Counted from the first letter of the stretch, positions 51,715 to 64,000 are shown. The stretch is DNA of 64,000 bases from Datnioides undecimradiatus (GCA_008933995.1 WARS01000007.1:10468623-10532622), one strand, 5' to 3'. A program made the numbers and translations. The notes: generated from the sequence alone by a model not told the origin.

Positions 51715-52045
51715 AAAATATTCCAACAACTATCGAACGGATTGGACTTGCAGACATTTGTGGTCTCCAGATGATGAATCCCAGTGACTTTGGTGAGTTA
51801 GATTTTCTTTTTAATCTTGGCACTGAATGAAAACTATTTGATTGATGGATGGTGCCCAGAGACTGGAGGCCAAACACTTTGATCAAGGACTATTTTGGGG
51901 TCAAAGTGAAATATCTCAATACCTACTCACTGGACTGGCACAAACAGTCCCCAGGTGATCACTTAACCTAACATTTAGTAGCATTGTCAGGTCTGTTTTT
52001 ATTCAGCCAAAACCATGGTTCGAGACCAAATACCAGCAGTTATAA
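51715..52045. repeat. degenerate common teleost repeat
   Basis: Starts AAATATTCCAACAACTATCG, continues ATGAATCCCAGTGACTTTGG TGA and later GTGAAATATCTCAATACCTA CT and GAGACCAAATACCAGCAG. I recognise these as parts of a widespread fish repeat about beginning and end of a 'clone-like' unit; here a second internal copy of its start (51910) suggests partial tandem duplication. Class unknown. Confidence 0.5.
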
Positions 52046-52734
52046 ATTTCCAGTGTCATGAAGGTCTACTAATTAAAAGCACATGCATAGAACCTTCTTC
52101 TCATCAGACTTCTATTATTTTTTGCACTTCTGTTTCTTTCTTTCTCTCTGTCTCCAGCTGAGATGCCGTGACATCAGTCACTTCATGTAATGGCCATGCA
52201 GTTGTTGTCTCGATCATATATATTTTTTTTTCTTCAGAGGTCGTTTAGCTGGCAGTGACGTACACCCCTGGCTTTTAGTCTGGCGTTTCTTTTCTCTTTT
52301 CTTTCTCTTGGTCAATTGCTCTCACTCATGCACAATCCCTCATTTAAGTGTGTCTTCCTCTGTCACACAACCTCTGCTCCCGCATGATTTATTCACCGTT
52401 GCCTCGGTCCTCCTTCCTCTCTATGTCTCTAGCTTTGACCACACTGCAGGCCTTCATGCTGAGTTTCCAAATTGCCCCCAAAACTGTTTTTTCAGACTGC
52501 TCATACTTATTCCTGGTTGTCACCCGCATCTGATATCAATATGAAATGACAGCAATGTCAAAAAGGCTCGCATGCAGAAAGATCACATCCAAGTTTTTTT
52601 TTTTTTTCCCTGTATATCTCCTACTTGATTCTGACACATTTGAGCTCTGCCTTTTGAGTTTGACTGAACACAGGCATCTCCCCAAATACCAATCCAGCCA
52701 GCTGTCCCACTTTTCCTCTGTCGTTGTGCCTCTC

Positions 52735-53030
52735 TAGAATCCATGGTAACACTGGCTCAGTCAAGCTGCTGTGATGCCAAAATTGTGAAAAGTGTCTCAC
52801 AAACTTCTCATTGTTGCCATGGCAATAAGTTACTTGACAGTTCACTTTGTGCAGGCTGTGGTCAGCGTACAGCCTCCCATCCTTCAAGCTAATGTGGAGA
52901 ACAGGAGCGGCTGATCTGGTGTTTTGGGTGACCGCGGTTGCTGTCAAACGCATCGATTCAAAATCTCCCATAGGTGATAAACTGGCCTGAGCGAGTTATT
53001 TACACAATTGCATCCGTGCCAGAGGAGCGT
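52735..53030. promoter_or_regulatory. candidate regulatory element with RFX X-box-like sites
   Basis: GTTGCCATGGCAAT at 52813-52826 differs by one base from the palindromic RFX X-box GTTGCCATGGCAAC. About 75 bases earlier CCATGGTAAC (52740-52749) is a second half-palindromic X-box. The block has higher complexity and CpG content than its surroundings. RFX factors control ciliary and neural genes; which gene this would serve is unknown. Confidence 0.4.
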
Positions 53031-56000
53031 GTGAACATAGAGATTGAAGATCTAATGCTTTATTGTCATTTCAACAAACAAGTGTGACGAACAAGATAAA
53101 ATATCTGACCCAATTTAGTGTTTCCCAACCAATTTATCCTGTCATTGCCAGCCGGGTGGACTTAAAAGTAGAAAAAAATGGCCCAGAGAAAAGAGAACAC
53201 TCAGTCCATTTCCTGTGAGTTTTTAGAGAGGAATAATTATATTTTCTGATGTTTCACTAATGCATTTTGCAAGTGAATAGAATGATAGACAAAGAGACAA
53301 TGGGGACTACAGACATGAGAGAGACAGGTCTGAGTGGATGTGTTTGACCACTTAATGGCGAAATGAATCTGGTTTGTGTGTTACCGCGGATGCGCTGTCC
53401 GCTGGGAGGAAAAAAGAAAAATGAAAATGCAAATAGGGCTTGAACGAGGAGAAACTTAGAACTCTAAATATTGCCTGGTTTCCCTCCATGGAGCTTTTCT
53501 CTACATCTTATTCTTGTTTCTTCCTCTGGCTTTGTATTCTGTCCTTATATCGTCTTTCCACTCTTCTTTTTCTCTCTTTTCATACCTTCTGATATTTTTT
53601 TCGATTTCCCATCTACGTTTTTTTCATCCTTCATCACATTCTGTTTCCCTTGATAACTTGAAACAGAAGAAAATATTCATGGCAAGGCATGAACAATGAC
53701 AGAAACGCGGACGCTAGAGAAAGGAGGCCGAGTCCGAGTGCTTATACTGAGACACAGGTATTCAGCGGGCTACAAACGGAAGACAAACAGTATAATGCAG
53801 GCGAGCTGACAAACACAGAGAGGACACATTCTGGAAGGGGACAACTAGAAAATACAGCCTGCAGAAACTACAGAACTAATGAGATCCAGTTGGTTAAATC
53901 AGCAGCAGGTCACGAGACAATGACCATCAGGGGTACAGAGCCTGGTGGAGAAGAAGGGAACCAACACTCCCAAGGGAAACTCAGTTTGTGTATTTCATTA
54001 TTGGAGTGAACAGTCTTTTTCCGGTGATACCAGAAGTTAGCTAAAACTAGATTTTACTGCTGTCAGATCCATTTCATCCATCCATTTGAGCCACTCATGA
54101 CAAATTCCGTCTTTTATAGTTAATGCTGATCATGATTCCCTGTATTTGCGAAATTGTCATTCCCTACATAGTTGTTTTCAACCAAATTCTAATCTAAACC
54201 TCTAAAACTCAGTAGATACCAAACTGCCACCCTCTCACTAGGTTATGTTTTACAAAGGTTTTCTTGCACATAGACTCTCATACAGACACGGAAAGGAACC
54301 TGACACCAAAGGGGTGTAACAAAATGTCAGAATGTAAGTGTGTGCGTTAGACCTACTATATGAAACACATATCATTTGTATATCTGCCTGTAGTCTGGTG
54401 GAAGCATGGCAGTTCTCTCGGAACATGTCTCCATGTGTGCTAAAATACTTCATCACACCACTCTTCTTGAAAGCCGATTAGATAATGTATTAAAATGGTG
54501 AATGGAACCCATTATGGCTGGACGCGACCGCAAACCTCGTTTCTAATGAGTCACATACCAATAAAACACATGGACCCACTGCACTTTGAGCTCTGTTCAA
54601 GTCAAACACACCCTAAAACTAAGTGAAATCCACAAAAAGAGGGAGAGAGCATGAGAGAGGGAGAGAGAACCTGGAATATGATAAAACATTATGTGTTGGA
54701 TTTCAAAAATAGGTGGTCACTTTGCAGAAGCGTAATGTTCCGAGGATACAACAGGCATATATCATAAAAGCGACTGAATGACCAGTCCAGATAAAAACAA
54801 GGAAACAATCAGACCGTAGTGATCAACTGCAGGTGCTAATCTTCTCTTCTCCCACCCTTTCTTCGTTGTCCTTTCCTTTCTTCTCCATCCCTCTCCTCTC
54901 TTCTCCCCCTTGGCATTTAAGAGATCCCTATGATGTCATAATGGTGTAACACCAGACTATCTCTGGTTTACCTCAATCGATCTTTAATCCGACAGCAGGG
55001 ATTATGCCGGGGAGTTCCCCCCCTGACAGAGCATCACACTCACTTGAGTAACCACACAAAAACAGATAGATACGCTCACAAACACCGTGGTAGAACTCTA
55101 TGAGGGAGTTTCCTGATAGGAGATAATTATCCCAGTAATTTACAACTGGTGCACGCAAACATGCTGAGAATGAGTTCAAGAAAGCAAGAAAGAAACCGAT
55201 GGAACTAAAAGGGCTTGGCCCGTGTTTTTTCTTCTAGCAAAATGTTTATCATCCACCAAAACACACTAAAAACCATCTGCAGCCACTGTGGATCTCAGTG
55301 TAAATTAATGGTGCATTAAAACTGATGCAGAGGAGGATTTATGGCATCCAAATGTTTGAGAGTATAGGGAACACACGGAAGTTATGGAGGCTTTTGGTTA
55401 GCTCCCTGCCCGAAGCGTGGTGCAGACAGATATACACTCATGTTGGCACGCAGATCATAAGAGAAGAATTGATTTACAAATCCACAGACATAAAAAGGTG
55501 GAGGTTTAATGACATAACAGGAAAAAAAAAGTTGACGTTTAACTTTAATCATTTAAGAAAACGACTTAAGGTTTTACTACATTTGAGAATGTCGAGCCTG
55601 ACAGTTAAACTACACCAAGCTCCAACGCCTCTAAAGACCACCTGCATGCTGACAGTCCTCACAGGAAAATACTACCATTTTTAGGAATAACTCTCCCATG
55701 CAATGAAGGTTGACAGCAAAAACTCCAAATTTATGGATGCGCAGTAGCAAGAATATACTCACCTTCTGTATAGATATTCATCTAAAAGATTGGGAAACAG
55801 CTTTAAGAAACCATTGCTGTACTTCCAAACCCTAGATGGCTTGGGATGAATATGAAGTAGAATGTAGAGTGTTCAAAGCCATTTTAAATTCACACCCTAA
55901 ACAAAAAAACAACAGACCTGATTCACAGAGACAAGGAGTTGAATTTATGGGTATGGTCTTCTTGATAATTTCAAAAAAGACACTAAATAACTGGCTAGCA

Positions 56001-57149
56001 AGTTGTTGTTTATAGAAACAGGCAAATATACAGTCTAAATGCCATCGCCGCACATAAACACACGAGATTTCACAGGATTTATGCTTTCCCTCAGGTCAAA
56101 ACAGCGACGATGGTCCTCCTCACAGATAGTAGACCTAGAGGATTGTTCAGATGCTTGCCGAAGTAAGTTGAGGCGAAGGTTGCACAGACATTCCAAACCA
56201 GATGGAAAACAGAAAAGAAAAGCAAACGTCCGTCTCTCTTGATCGCCTTTGTGGTCACACTTTCTAAACACCTCAACGGTTTAAGATCAGACTGCACCTA
56301 CAGCTGTCACCTACAGGCTGAGTGTGATGACCTGGTCAGAGGCTTTTTAGAAGGAATGAAAACTGTGAAAATCCATTGGTCGGAATGGCATTCACAAAAA
56401 CATGACTAAGACCCCCAGCCCTTCAATCCATTGCAACCACCAGAAGTCCTGACTCAGCAAAGGGCCACCCAAAAGGCAGGCCAAACTCTAATGCAGGAAA
56501 CCATGTATGAGAAACAGAAAAACATTAATTGTTAGCTATTCTGTTGAATAGGACCTGTCTGGGTTAAAAGCTCTTATAAGTAGGTCCTCTGATTATCACA
56601 AACATGACCGTCAATTTAAAAGTAGATTTTCAACGTCCTTGGTCCTCAGTTCACATTCAGTTTCTTGCACATGATGGAGAGACAGCATTGCCATGGGATA
56701 GCCAAGAGCTCTTCCATTAAATATTCTTCATCTGACTTACTTAAAACTTCCTTATACAAAAAAGACACAACAAATATCTAAAACTAATGTATTAGAACTG
56801 GAGCCTGAATCCATATAACCTGCCAAACTTTTTTGGCACATTGTAAATGATTTGCAGGTGTTTATACGTAGTTTCTGGGTATCGCTATCAAGAAGTAGTC
56901 TGAACTTGTGAGTGTGCAAGATGTTCTGCAGGAGTTATACCCACGTGAACCGTTAAATAAGTGTTCTCGCTTACAGTATAACAGTTATTAATTTAATTCT
57001 CAAGTAAGTGATCATAGTACAAACAGGACCTGTCGAGGTTACATTCAATAGTCGAGGTCAAAGCCAAAGCCAGGGGCAAAGAATGCCTTTTACACATCCA
57101 GCTTCCCATCGTAAGGGACTAATAGCTCACCAGCCAGTGAACAAGACTT
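53031..57149. other. AT-rich non-coding stretch
   Basis: No supported gene. Pyrimidine-rich at about 53470-53650. Two open frames of 106 and 119 codons (53689 and 55325) show no domain or splice context. Confidence 0.5.
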
Positions 57150-57220
57150 TTGCTAAAAGCTAAACAAGGTCAGCCTGGTCACAACTTGGAAGGGAGACCA
57201 AACAGATATAATACTGAGAG
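57150..57220 (+). pseudogene. 5S rRNA-derived fragment (5S pseudogene or SINE3-like repeat)
   Basis: AAGCTAAACAAGGTCAGCCT GGTCACAACTTGGAAGGGAG ACC followed by ATAATACTG lines up with the 3' half of vertebrate 5S rRNA (AAGCTAAGCAGGGTCGGGCC TGGTTAGTACTTGG..GGGAGACC), with about one change in six. The 5' half is not recognisable and there is no T-run terminator. Fish carry 5S-derived SINEs as well as dispersed 5S copies; these cannot be separated here. Confidence 0.7.
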
Positions 57221-60200
57221 AAGAAGCTAGAATCATAATTATTTTAGTATCCTGCCCCTAAAGCCTAACCGGCATCTTTTTAATATTTTATTTCCCGGTT
57301 TTCAGAAGTATATTTATTTTATATTTATAGTTTTATATTATTTTAAATGTGCTACACTCTCTGAATGTACTTTAACCTAAATGCACCCCTACCCGCTGTG
57401 CCTGACCACAACTCCACCTTAATCCCTTTGCCTGACTCCAACTGTTATTTTCAATTCCACGGGAGCAGAGGCTCGCAGGTGATGAAACAAGACTTGTGGA
57501 AAAGCTTAAAGAGGACTGAAACTTATCACAGAATGTATAATAAAAGAAACAGACTGTGCTAAATTGGGATTATTGTTTTATTCCTCCCACCCCGGAGGCC
57601 TAACCATCATCTTTTAAATATTTTCTTGATGATTTTTTTATTAGATGTTTCATCATTTGAGTGGTTTCGTATTGAATTTTATGTGTATCCACGCACCGCA
57701 CACTCAGTCTTTCGGATGTAGTCTGAGATTATCCCAACCAAACTGTAACTTAACTAGACCTAAAGAATAAACAAATCTAATATTTAAAATCTTTACTTAA
57801 CCAGGTTGTCTGATTGAGATCAAGATCTCTATTGCAATGGAGCACAATCAAGATAGCAGTTTAGATGTAGCTACTCTTTAACCATACAGTTCTGTGGTTT
57901 AAGTTGCGGGGAGTAAAGTGTTTGGTCTCCATGACGTCTGGGGGATGTCCCTCATCATCTGTTCATAACTCTACAACAAGGAAGTTTAACAAAATGTCTT
58001 ACTGAGCAAATGAATTATGCATTTCTGCACAAAACATGTGTGTAAACACAATTCACCAGCAATGCACACACACCCACACAGAGTCACACATGGGCACACT
58101 AAATAAGACATTCTCCTGGGGATTAAATCCATATTAAATGATTCCACAGTACATTATTAACATCCATTAAAGGAAATGTGTTTAAACAGCGCAGCAGCAA
58201 GTATGGGTGTGAAGGTCGGCCTGATAAATGGCCATGTGGAATGTTGGACTTTACTTATCTTAATTAGTCGGTTTTAGACAGCTATATCATCGCTTTACTG
58301 TAGGAGTGTTTAACCGTCTGGCTCTGAACGCACAGGATCGTCACTGAAAATCATCTTGGGTTTTGCAGAAACGTCAAATTTCAAGTTTGTTTTTTTTTTG
58401 GTGATTGTCCGGTCAGTGCAATTACGTCATTACATCATTTTACAATGAACTCTAGTTAAACCCATTAAGGAGAATAAATCAAGATTAATTGCAGCTCGCT
58501 CATCTTCCCCGAGTCATTTTTGCCATCTCCCTGGATTTTGCCTCCCTGACCCATGCAGACGCGCTCTAATTGGCAAAATATACATCTCTAATAAACAAGG
58601 GCCAAAACATAAACACAGCCTGCAGACACACATCAAGTTCAGACAAGAGAAAAGTATATAAATATATTATCAGTCTCTGTCTCACACACACAGAAACTGG
58701 TTAGTCTAGCTCCTCCGAACCAGTCCATAACTATAGGAATTCCTACAAACTGAGACCAACACACACATATCGCAAAATGAACAGATTAATATCCACATTC
58801 TCAATGTTTCTCAGTTGTTTATTTATCATAGAGCCGCCCATCCATTAGCAAACACTTTGTTGACAGAACAACAGCCACATAATTAGGTTAGCGTCTTCAA
58901 GAGTTTGCTATCACAACCCTCTGGCTCTCTGATTACCATAACGATTTGCATAATTTCTCTTTGATTACATAACACGGAGATGGAGGCCGTAGCTGGCGGC
59001 AAGCTGTAAGTGCCAAGATGCGATTAGTCAAATGGATTACAATATCAATCAATGACATTCATTAAACATCATGAACTCAGAGCATTTGCTAATAAAACTA
59101 GTTGTTAATATCGCAGGCAGATGGTGGTGGAATCACATTATACCTCTGACAGGACTGTACGAGGGGGCTCTTATTGTGCTAGCATTCATATTGTTGATTC
59201 CCTCAACACAATTTATTACACAGCGATAGACACATTATCAGCGCAGGATGAGGTGGGTGACTTTTAAAAATGCAAATGTTATTATGGAACCATTTCATGC
59301 TCTGCAAACTGTAATTGGTCTTAATTATTGCTGACGTTAGCCTGGCGTTGCCTGCATGAAAAATCAATCTTCCTGATTGAAAATGTGAAAATAAAGCCAG
59401 TGTTTCTAGCTGAGTTTGTTCTATTAGTCATCTGATTGCATTTGATACTGAAAATAATGTTGTAATTCATCTAGGAAAATGAAATCCTAGGCCTTTCATC
59501 ATATTATTGTACTATATCAACTGTATTTTTATAATGCAGTGAAGAATAGCCACGGTGTGTACCGCAAATGAACGCTCAAGCGTGTAATTTATAGACGGGC
59601 AAATTACTTAATTGGCACAAAATGTAAAAAGCACTCTGGCTGATTCAGTCACGTACCCGATGAACTGAATTTAATTTAATTCTTACAGTTCAATGACAGG
59701 AATTCATCTTAGCGACAAGGTAGAGGCCTGCTTAACAACAAAACAAGATTTTTAGAGAAGATATAACATTCAGCTATTTATGATTACGTGCTTTGTGTGA
59801 CCTATGGTTAGATGTATATATGATATAACCGTTGTTTTTAGTACTATATTTATTGATTTATGCACAGACATTAGAAAGAACAGATTTTAATTTTCAAATT
59901 GCAGCAGCAGAGTGCTTTAGTTTATGGCAAGCTGTGCATTTGGTGTACCAGTGTATACTTAGAGTAAGTTTATGCTCAAATGGAAGTGGCTAATGCAAGT
60001 GTTTCCAAAGATTCAGACTAGAAAATATATAGACAGGCTAAAGACATCTGAACAATCCTCTAGGTCTAAGGAAATATGGAATATAAATACGGATATAATT
60101 CTATATATTTAACAAAATATAGTACACATGCAATACACATTCCTCCAGGGTCAGATGGAAAAGGGATGAGGGGAGGGGTTCCCAAGCCTATATGCCATCA

Positions 60201-60253
60201 TCAGCATCTCTAATGAAACATACTGAATGCGTAGTCTGACAAGGTCAAAACAC
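57221..60253. other. AT-rich non-coding stretch with enhancer-like blocks
   Basis: No supported gene. Complex, repeat-poor text, especially 58.1-58.3 kb and 58.88-59.42 kb. Confidence 0.5.
58880..59420. promoter_or_regulatory. extended candidate conserved non-coding block
   Basis: About 540 bases with no simple repeats. Contains ACATAATTAGGTTAG, CATTCATTAAACATCATG, the octamer ATGCAAAT near 59270, CTGTAATTGGTCTTAATTAT and TGAAAAATCAATCTTCCTGA. It is the most enhancer-like texture in the window; conservation inferred only. Confidence 0.35.
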
Positions 60254-60293
60254 ATCTTGGAAACAGTTTCCTTGAGGAAACTGTTTCCAAGAT
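60254..60293. repeat. perfect hairpin: 18-bp arms, 4-nt loop
   Basis: ATCTTGGAAACAGTTTCC (60254-60271), loop TTGA, then its exact complement GGAAACTGTTTCCAAGAT (60276-60293). No mismatch. The flanking bases no longer pair, so it does not extend into a longer stem or a typical pre-miRNA with bulges. Confidence 0.97.
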
Positions 60294-63200
60294 CATGACA
60301 TGTTTGCATAACCCGAGGAGTCGTCCATGACAGTGTTCTTGCATTAAAGCTACGTATTCATAAGCAAACTTCCCACAAAAAGCTTGAATAATGATAATAT
60401 AAATAGTCACAGCTCTTTCTGGGAAACGTAGGTGCTTGATATCCAAAGCACCTGCTGCCTATGAATCTGAAATTACCCTCAATACCCCATCAACAGGGAG
60501 TGCTTTGAGTAATACAGTTACAATTGGTAAGCTGCGGTCCTTCGTCACCTGGCTCATAATTCCCGACAAAACATTTCAGAAAAAAATTAATCTGCTTCTT
60601 CTCACGTAGTTATTCAGGTCTCGGCTCTTTAAATACACAACTGACAAAGTCTGGCAGAAAAAGAAAAAAACCAAACTGCAGCCACAGCCAAGTTACTGTT
60701 TCAAATCTGCCAGAAAATGAACAGCAGATCTCGTGTTGCTTTTAACGAGAAGCACGTTGGCTCTGACTGTTAATTCCTCTTGCCTGTAAGTGGTAATGAA
60801 CTATGACAATGAAGCTGTTCAGAAAGTTGTTTCTTTTATGAGCCACTTGCGCCCGCCCTCTGCGCACACAGCGACCGGCATTGATGCAGATGTGACTCTC
60901 ACCAAAAGTGAGCTTAAATGAAGTAAATGAGATATCGCTGTGTTTCTGATCGTGTCATCAGTGCAGGTGAAATTTGAAAACCATCTTTTTATTCCACAGA
61001 CATAAGCACCAAAAAGCACCTGTAATCATTTTACTGGGGTAACTAATGCATTGATGACTGACTGAGTGACATTTGGTTTATTTTATATTTAATTAGAAGC
61101 TCCAAAATAAAAAAAATTAAAAAATCCAATCACTAAACCTACTGTCTTCAGTCCTACGTTCCAAACATTATAAAGATATTAATGGCTTGTCGGCTAATTA
61201 ATTTAATTTTAAAAATGTCAAATCGATCCGAAGCTAACTGCGTCACCAGCAGGACACCGTCGTCATGAGACACACGCTCTCTGAGTCACGTTCCTGCTCC
61301 TCTCCAGCGCTTCCACTCATTGTAGGCAGTTGAGGATGAAAGTCAGAGCCTTGGATCTAAACCACAAATGTGAGTGTAATCTGTTGCTCTTCAGTCCTGA
61401 TGGTAATGCAGCCACTGATCTGATCTTCAAATGTCAGCTGGTTCATTATTAAACCAAAGGGCTGTGATCCTACCTGTCATTTAGCTGCTTTTGAAGGTCA
61501 GCAGCTTAAAGAGTATTCAGCTCAATACCTGATACAAACACACTCACCCACACACTCGGACGCATTAATACACACAGATACCCATCTGGGCACGCACACA
61601 CACACACACACACACACACCGCCGTGTGAACACACGGACACAAAACACACCTCAATAAATCTAAATGTCTGCTGTCAATCACCTTCCTGCCCATCTTGCT
61701 TTCTATATTTAGCCCTTAATATGATTCTAATATCTGCTGACTTAAATATAATGAAAGTTCATCTAACCCACCGTCCAATCACACACGAGGTGAGGACTTG
61801 GTATATGATATGAAAAGGCTCCCCAAACAAATGAAAGGCTATACGTTCAAGGGCGCACACCTAAACTCCGATGCCTACCTGACCCCGGGCGTATGATTTA
61901 AAAGCACTATGTATACATTTTTAATCTCAAAGATTGCCTTTTTTCCATTTTTTTTCCAGCCATTTGTCTGTCACTCTGTCTCTCAGTTTCTCCCTCTGTC
62001 AGATCTTTATAATGAGAGCCAGTAGCCTTTAACCCCTCCACAATAAACCCTGCTCCCCTCTCTTACTTCCTTTTTCTTCCATCATACAAAATTCAACAGT
62101 GAGGAAGATCGCAAAATGGGAAGGGTCAAGGACTTTAACTGTCATTAGCATTTAGATTTGAACTGGTATGAGGTTTTGGTATGAGGTGTGAAGATTTTCG
62201 AGTGGTGAGGTGAAGGAGGGCGGATGGAGAGCAGCGCAGAGAGATGTTGCCAGCGATGTGAGGAGCAAGAGAGAGGGCGATAAGGCTGTGGCAAAACTTG
62301 TTTTTCAAGCAAATCCGGATAGGAAGTGCGAGGGAGGTATGAAGACGAAAGCAATTTGAAAAAGGAGAGCGTGGGGCTGGATGAGAAAGTGATTCAAGGC
62401 GAGAGGCGGCGAGGTGTGTATGGATGAGTGGAAAAGAAATTGTGAACGGCAGGTGTGGAGAAGAGAGACTTAGGACACTCTCATCCTCTTATTTCATCAC
62501 AAAGAGGAAATTAGCTGAGGCAGGGACAAGGAAGGGGGAATTTCAAGTGATGGAGACGCGAAAGCAAGAAGATTCAGTCTTCTGCGCCTTTATGATCCAG
62601 ATTTATGCCTGGAGCACGGAACATGCACTCGACACACACTGCATTTTATATGGTTTAGGTGACCATTAGCTAACAATACACATAGCGGAGGGAGAATTAA
62701 CGGCGTTACACATGAAAAAGATTATTAGGATTTGTCCTGCGCTTTTCAAACGGTGTTTCTATTTGTAAAAGCTACAGTGCAGGGCTTTTGTCTCCCGCTC
62801 CCCTGGCACTGAGAGAAATTAGATGAACACTGTCAACAAGCTTGTGAAGTTATGAGTTGGTATGATAAATATTCACATATCTGTAATGTTTGATTCATAT
62901 CTTTTGTGGTGAAAGTCAGTGGAAACAATGGCTGCACATATGAAACATAATGAAAACCACAGCCTCTTAAGTCCTCCATTACATTTGAAATGTCTATGGA
63001 ATCAAGTTATTGGGTGTTAACTTGGTACATTTCATTCATGGTCTGTTTAATTTCATTTTAATTTTTAAAATTTCATTGCATTGCTATATTTTTAGGTCTT
63101 GCGTTGATCGTTCTAAGACAGAATTGAATCAATAAAAGCTGTTAAGTAGAAGCACTTTCAAAACCCCACTTTGCTCCAGCCTCTGTTTGATTATATTAAT

Positions 63201-64000
63201 CTTTTAGTGTACAAAAATATCAGAAAATAGGAAAAGAAACGCTCATCACAAATCCAGTGACTGATTTATTTCAATAAAAAGTTGGCAAGTTGGCAAATCA
63301 CATTTGAGAAGCTGTCTCAACTTTTTTTACTTTAACAATCACTCAGAAGATTATTCAAATATTAAAATGCAGCACATACAGCTGCTGTTGATCAGAGGAC
63401 TGAATGATAAAATGGTTGGGGGTGATTGAATGAATAATGAAGCCACCATGTTCAGATATGGTGAGGGTCACTGGGGTCAGACCACAATTTTGCCTCGGTG
63501 CAGTTTAATCCCAACATAGTTGCAAAGGTAGCTGGTCAGGGTGTCTTGAGGACACTTGCAGCTCTCCTTTCCCTCCCCAGGCTAACAGTGTGTGCCGTCT
63601 GTACTGTACAGCCATGTAGCAAAGAAGCTGACTAACATAAAAGCAGCCACAAAGCAGGATTTACTTTGTTACCAAACCATATAAACACGCATATGTAACT
63701 TTTTAAGATACATTTTCAGTCGCTGATTGTAACTTAATGGTGCGCCGATGAATTCAACTTAAGGTGGAACTGTCTACTGTGAATAATTCCAATGAAGTAA
63801 ATAGTTTGCGAGTTGAGAGAGAGCTGGGGGAAAGAGACGGAGGAGCAGTGGAAAGAACGAAAATCAGTATTTTCTCTCAGCCGGCTTCATGGCTCTCTCA
63901 GGTCCTCGAGGTCTGTTTGTTTCAGATGTGAGGATCTCCCTTCAGGACGGGGCTAAGCCTGGTGCAGTAACTCAACTTTTGCCCATGTCTGCTCAAAGTT
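60294..64000. other. AT-rich non-coding stretch to window end
   Basis: Contains a CA microsatellite at 61591-61619 and a purine-rich tract at about 62150-62560. No supported gene; the 81-codon frame at 62424 lies partly in the purine tract. Confidence 0.5.
61591..61619. repeat. CA microsatellite
   Basis: Uninterrupted CA run. Confidence 0.95.

Noticed and set aside
52621..52971. 116-codon minus-strand frame over the RFX-site block
   Set aside because: Looks moderately complex but has no recognised family or good splice sites; the regulatory reading fits better.
53040..53085. Possible LINE tail in reverse (CTTTATTGTCATTT)
   Set aside because: Too short to tell from chance without the coding part.
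53689..54009. 106-codon plus-strand frame
   Set aside because: Low-complexity purine-rich text, no domain, no promoter or conserved start seen.
55325..55684. 119-codon plus-strand frame
   Set aside because: No domain or splice signal recognised; length is possible by chance in 64 kb.

Overview
This is a vertebrate, almost certainly teleost fish, genomic window. It has split genes with GT-AG introns, long AT-rich intergenic or intronic DNA, many CA/TG microsatellites, and fish-typical transposable elements (L2/CR1-type and Rex1-type LINEs, a Tc1-like relic, a solo LTR, a 5S-derived repeat). There is no bacterial-style gene organisation. No tools were used; family names come from recognising sequence patterns.

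The only firmly supported host gene lies at the left end. Ten exons on the minus strand (7811 down to 930) join in frame into about 450 residues of continuous coiled coil, matching the tail of a class XVIII unconventional myosin, best fit MYO18B. All ten exons have canonical splice sites, and nine of the ten are whole multiples of three bases with phase-0 junctions. The gene runs off the left edge toward its C-terminus. Its motor-domain exons, expected to the right, were not found anywhere in the window.

From 8.3 to 10.57 kb sits a plus-strand, 5'-truncated LINE with an unbroken reverse transcriptase frame. It is followed by a CpG-dense promoter-like block (10.66-11.0 kb) and a Rex1-like LINE 3' end (11.6-12.27 kb). 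A second, shorter and decayed copy of the first LINE lies inverted at 37.95-38.96 kb with a 7-bp target-site duplication. A 770-bp solo LTR with TG...CA ends and a 5-bp duplication lies at 46.36-47.13 kb.

From about 12 to 64 kb no confident protein gene is visible. The stretch is AT-rich desert or giant intron. It holds purine-rich tracts, microsatellites, old repeats, several blocks that look like conserved non-coding enhancers (homeodomain-like cores, octamer, RFX X-boxes), one good candidate plus-strand exon (32264-32395), a weaker minus-strand one (40.7-40.84 kb), and a perfect 18-bp-arm hairpin (60254-60293). The CpG block and the 32-kb exon could belong to an unrecognised plus-strand gene, but this is inference. 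I found no convincing new biological system; the candidate exon, the missing 5' half of the myosin gene and the hairpin are the most worthwhile follow-ups.
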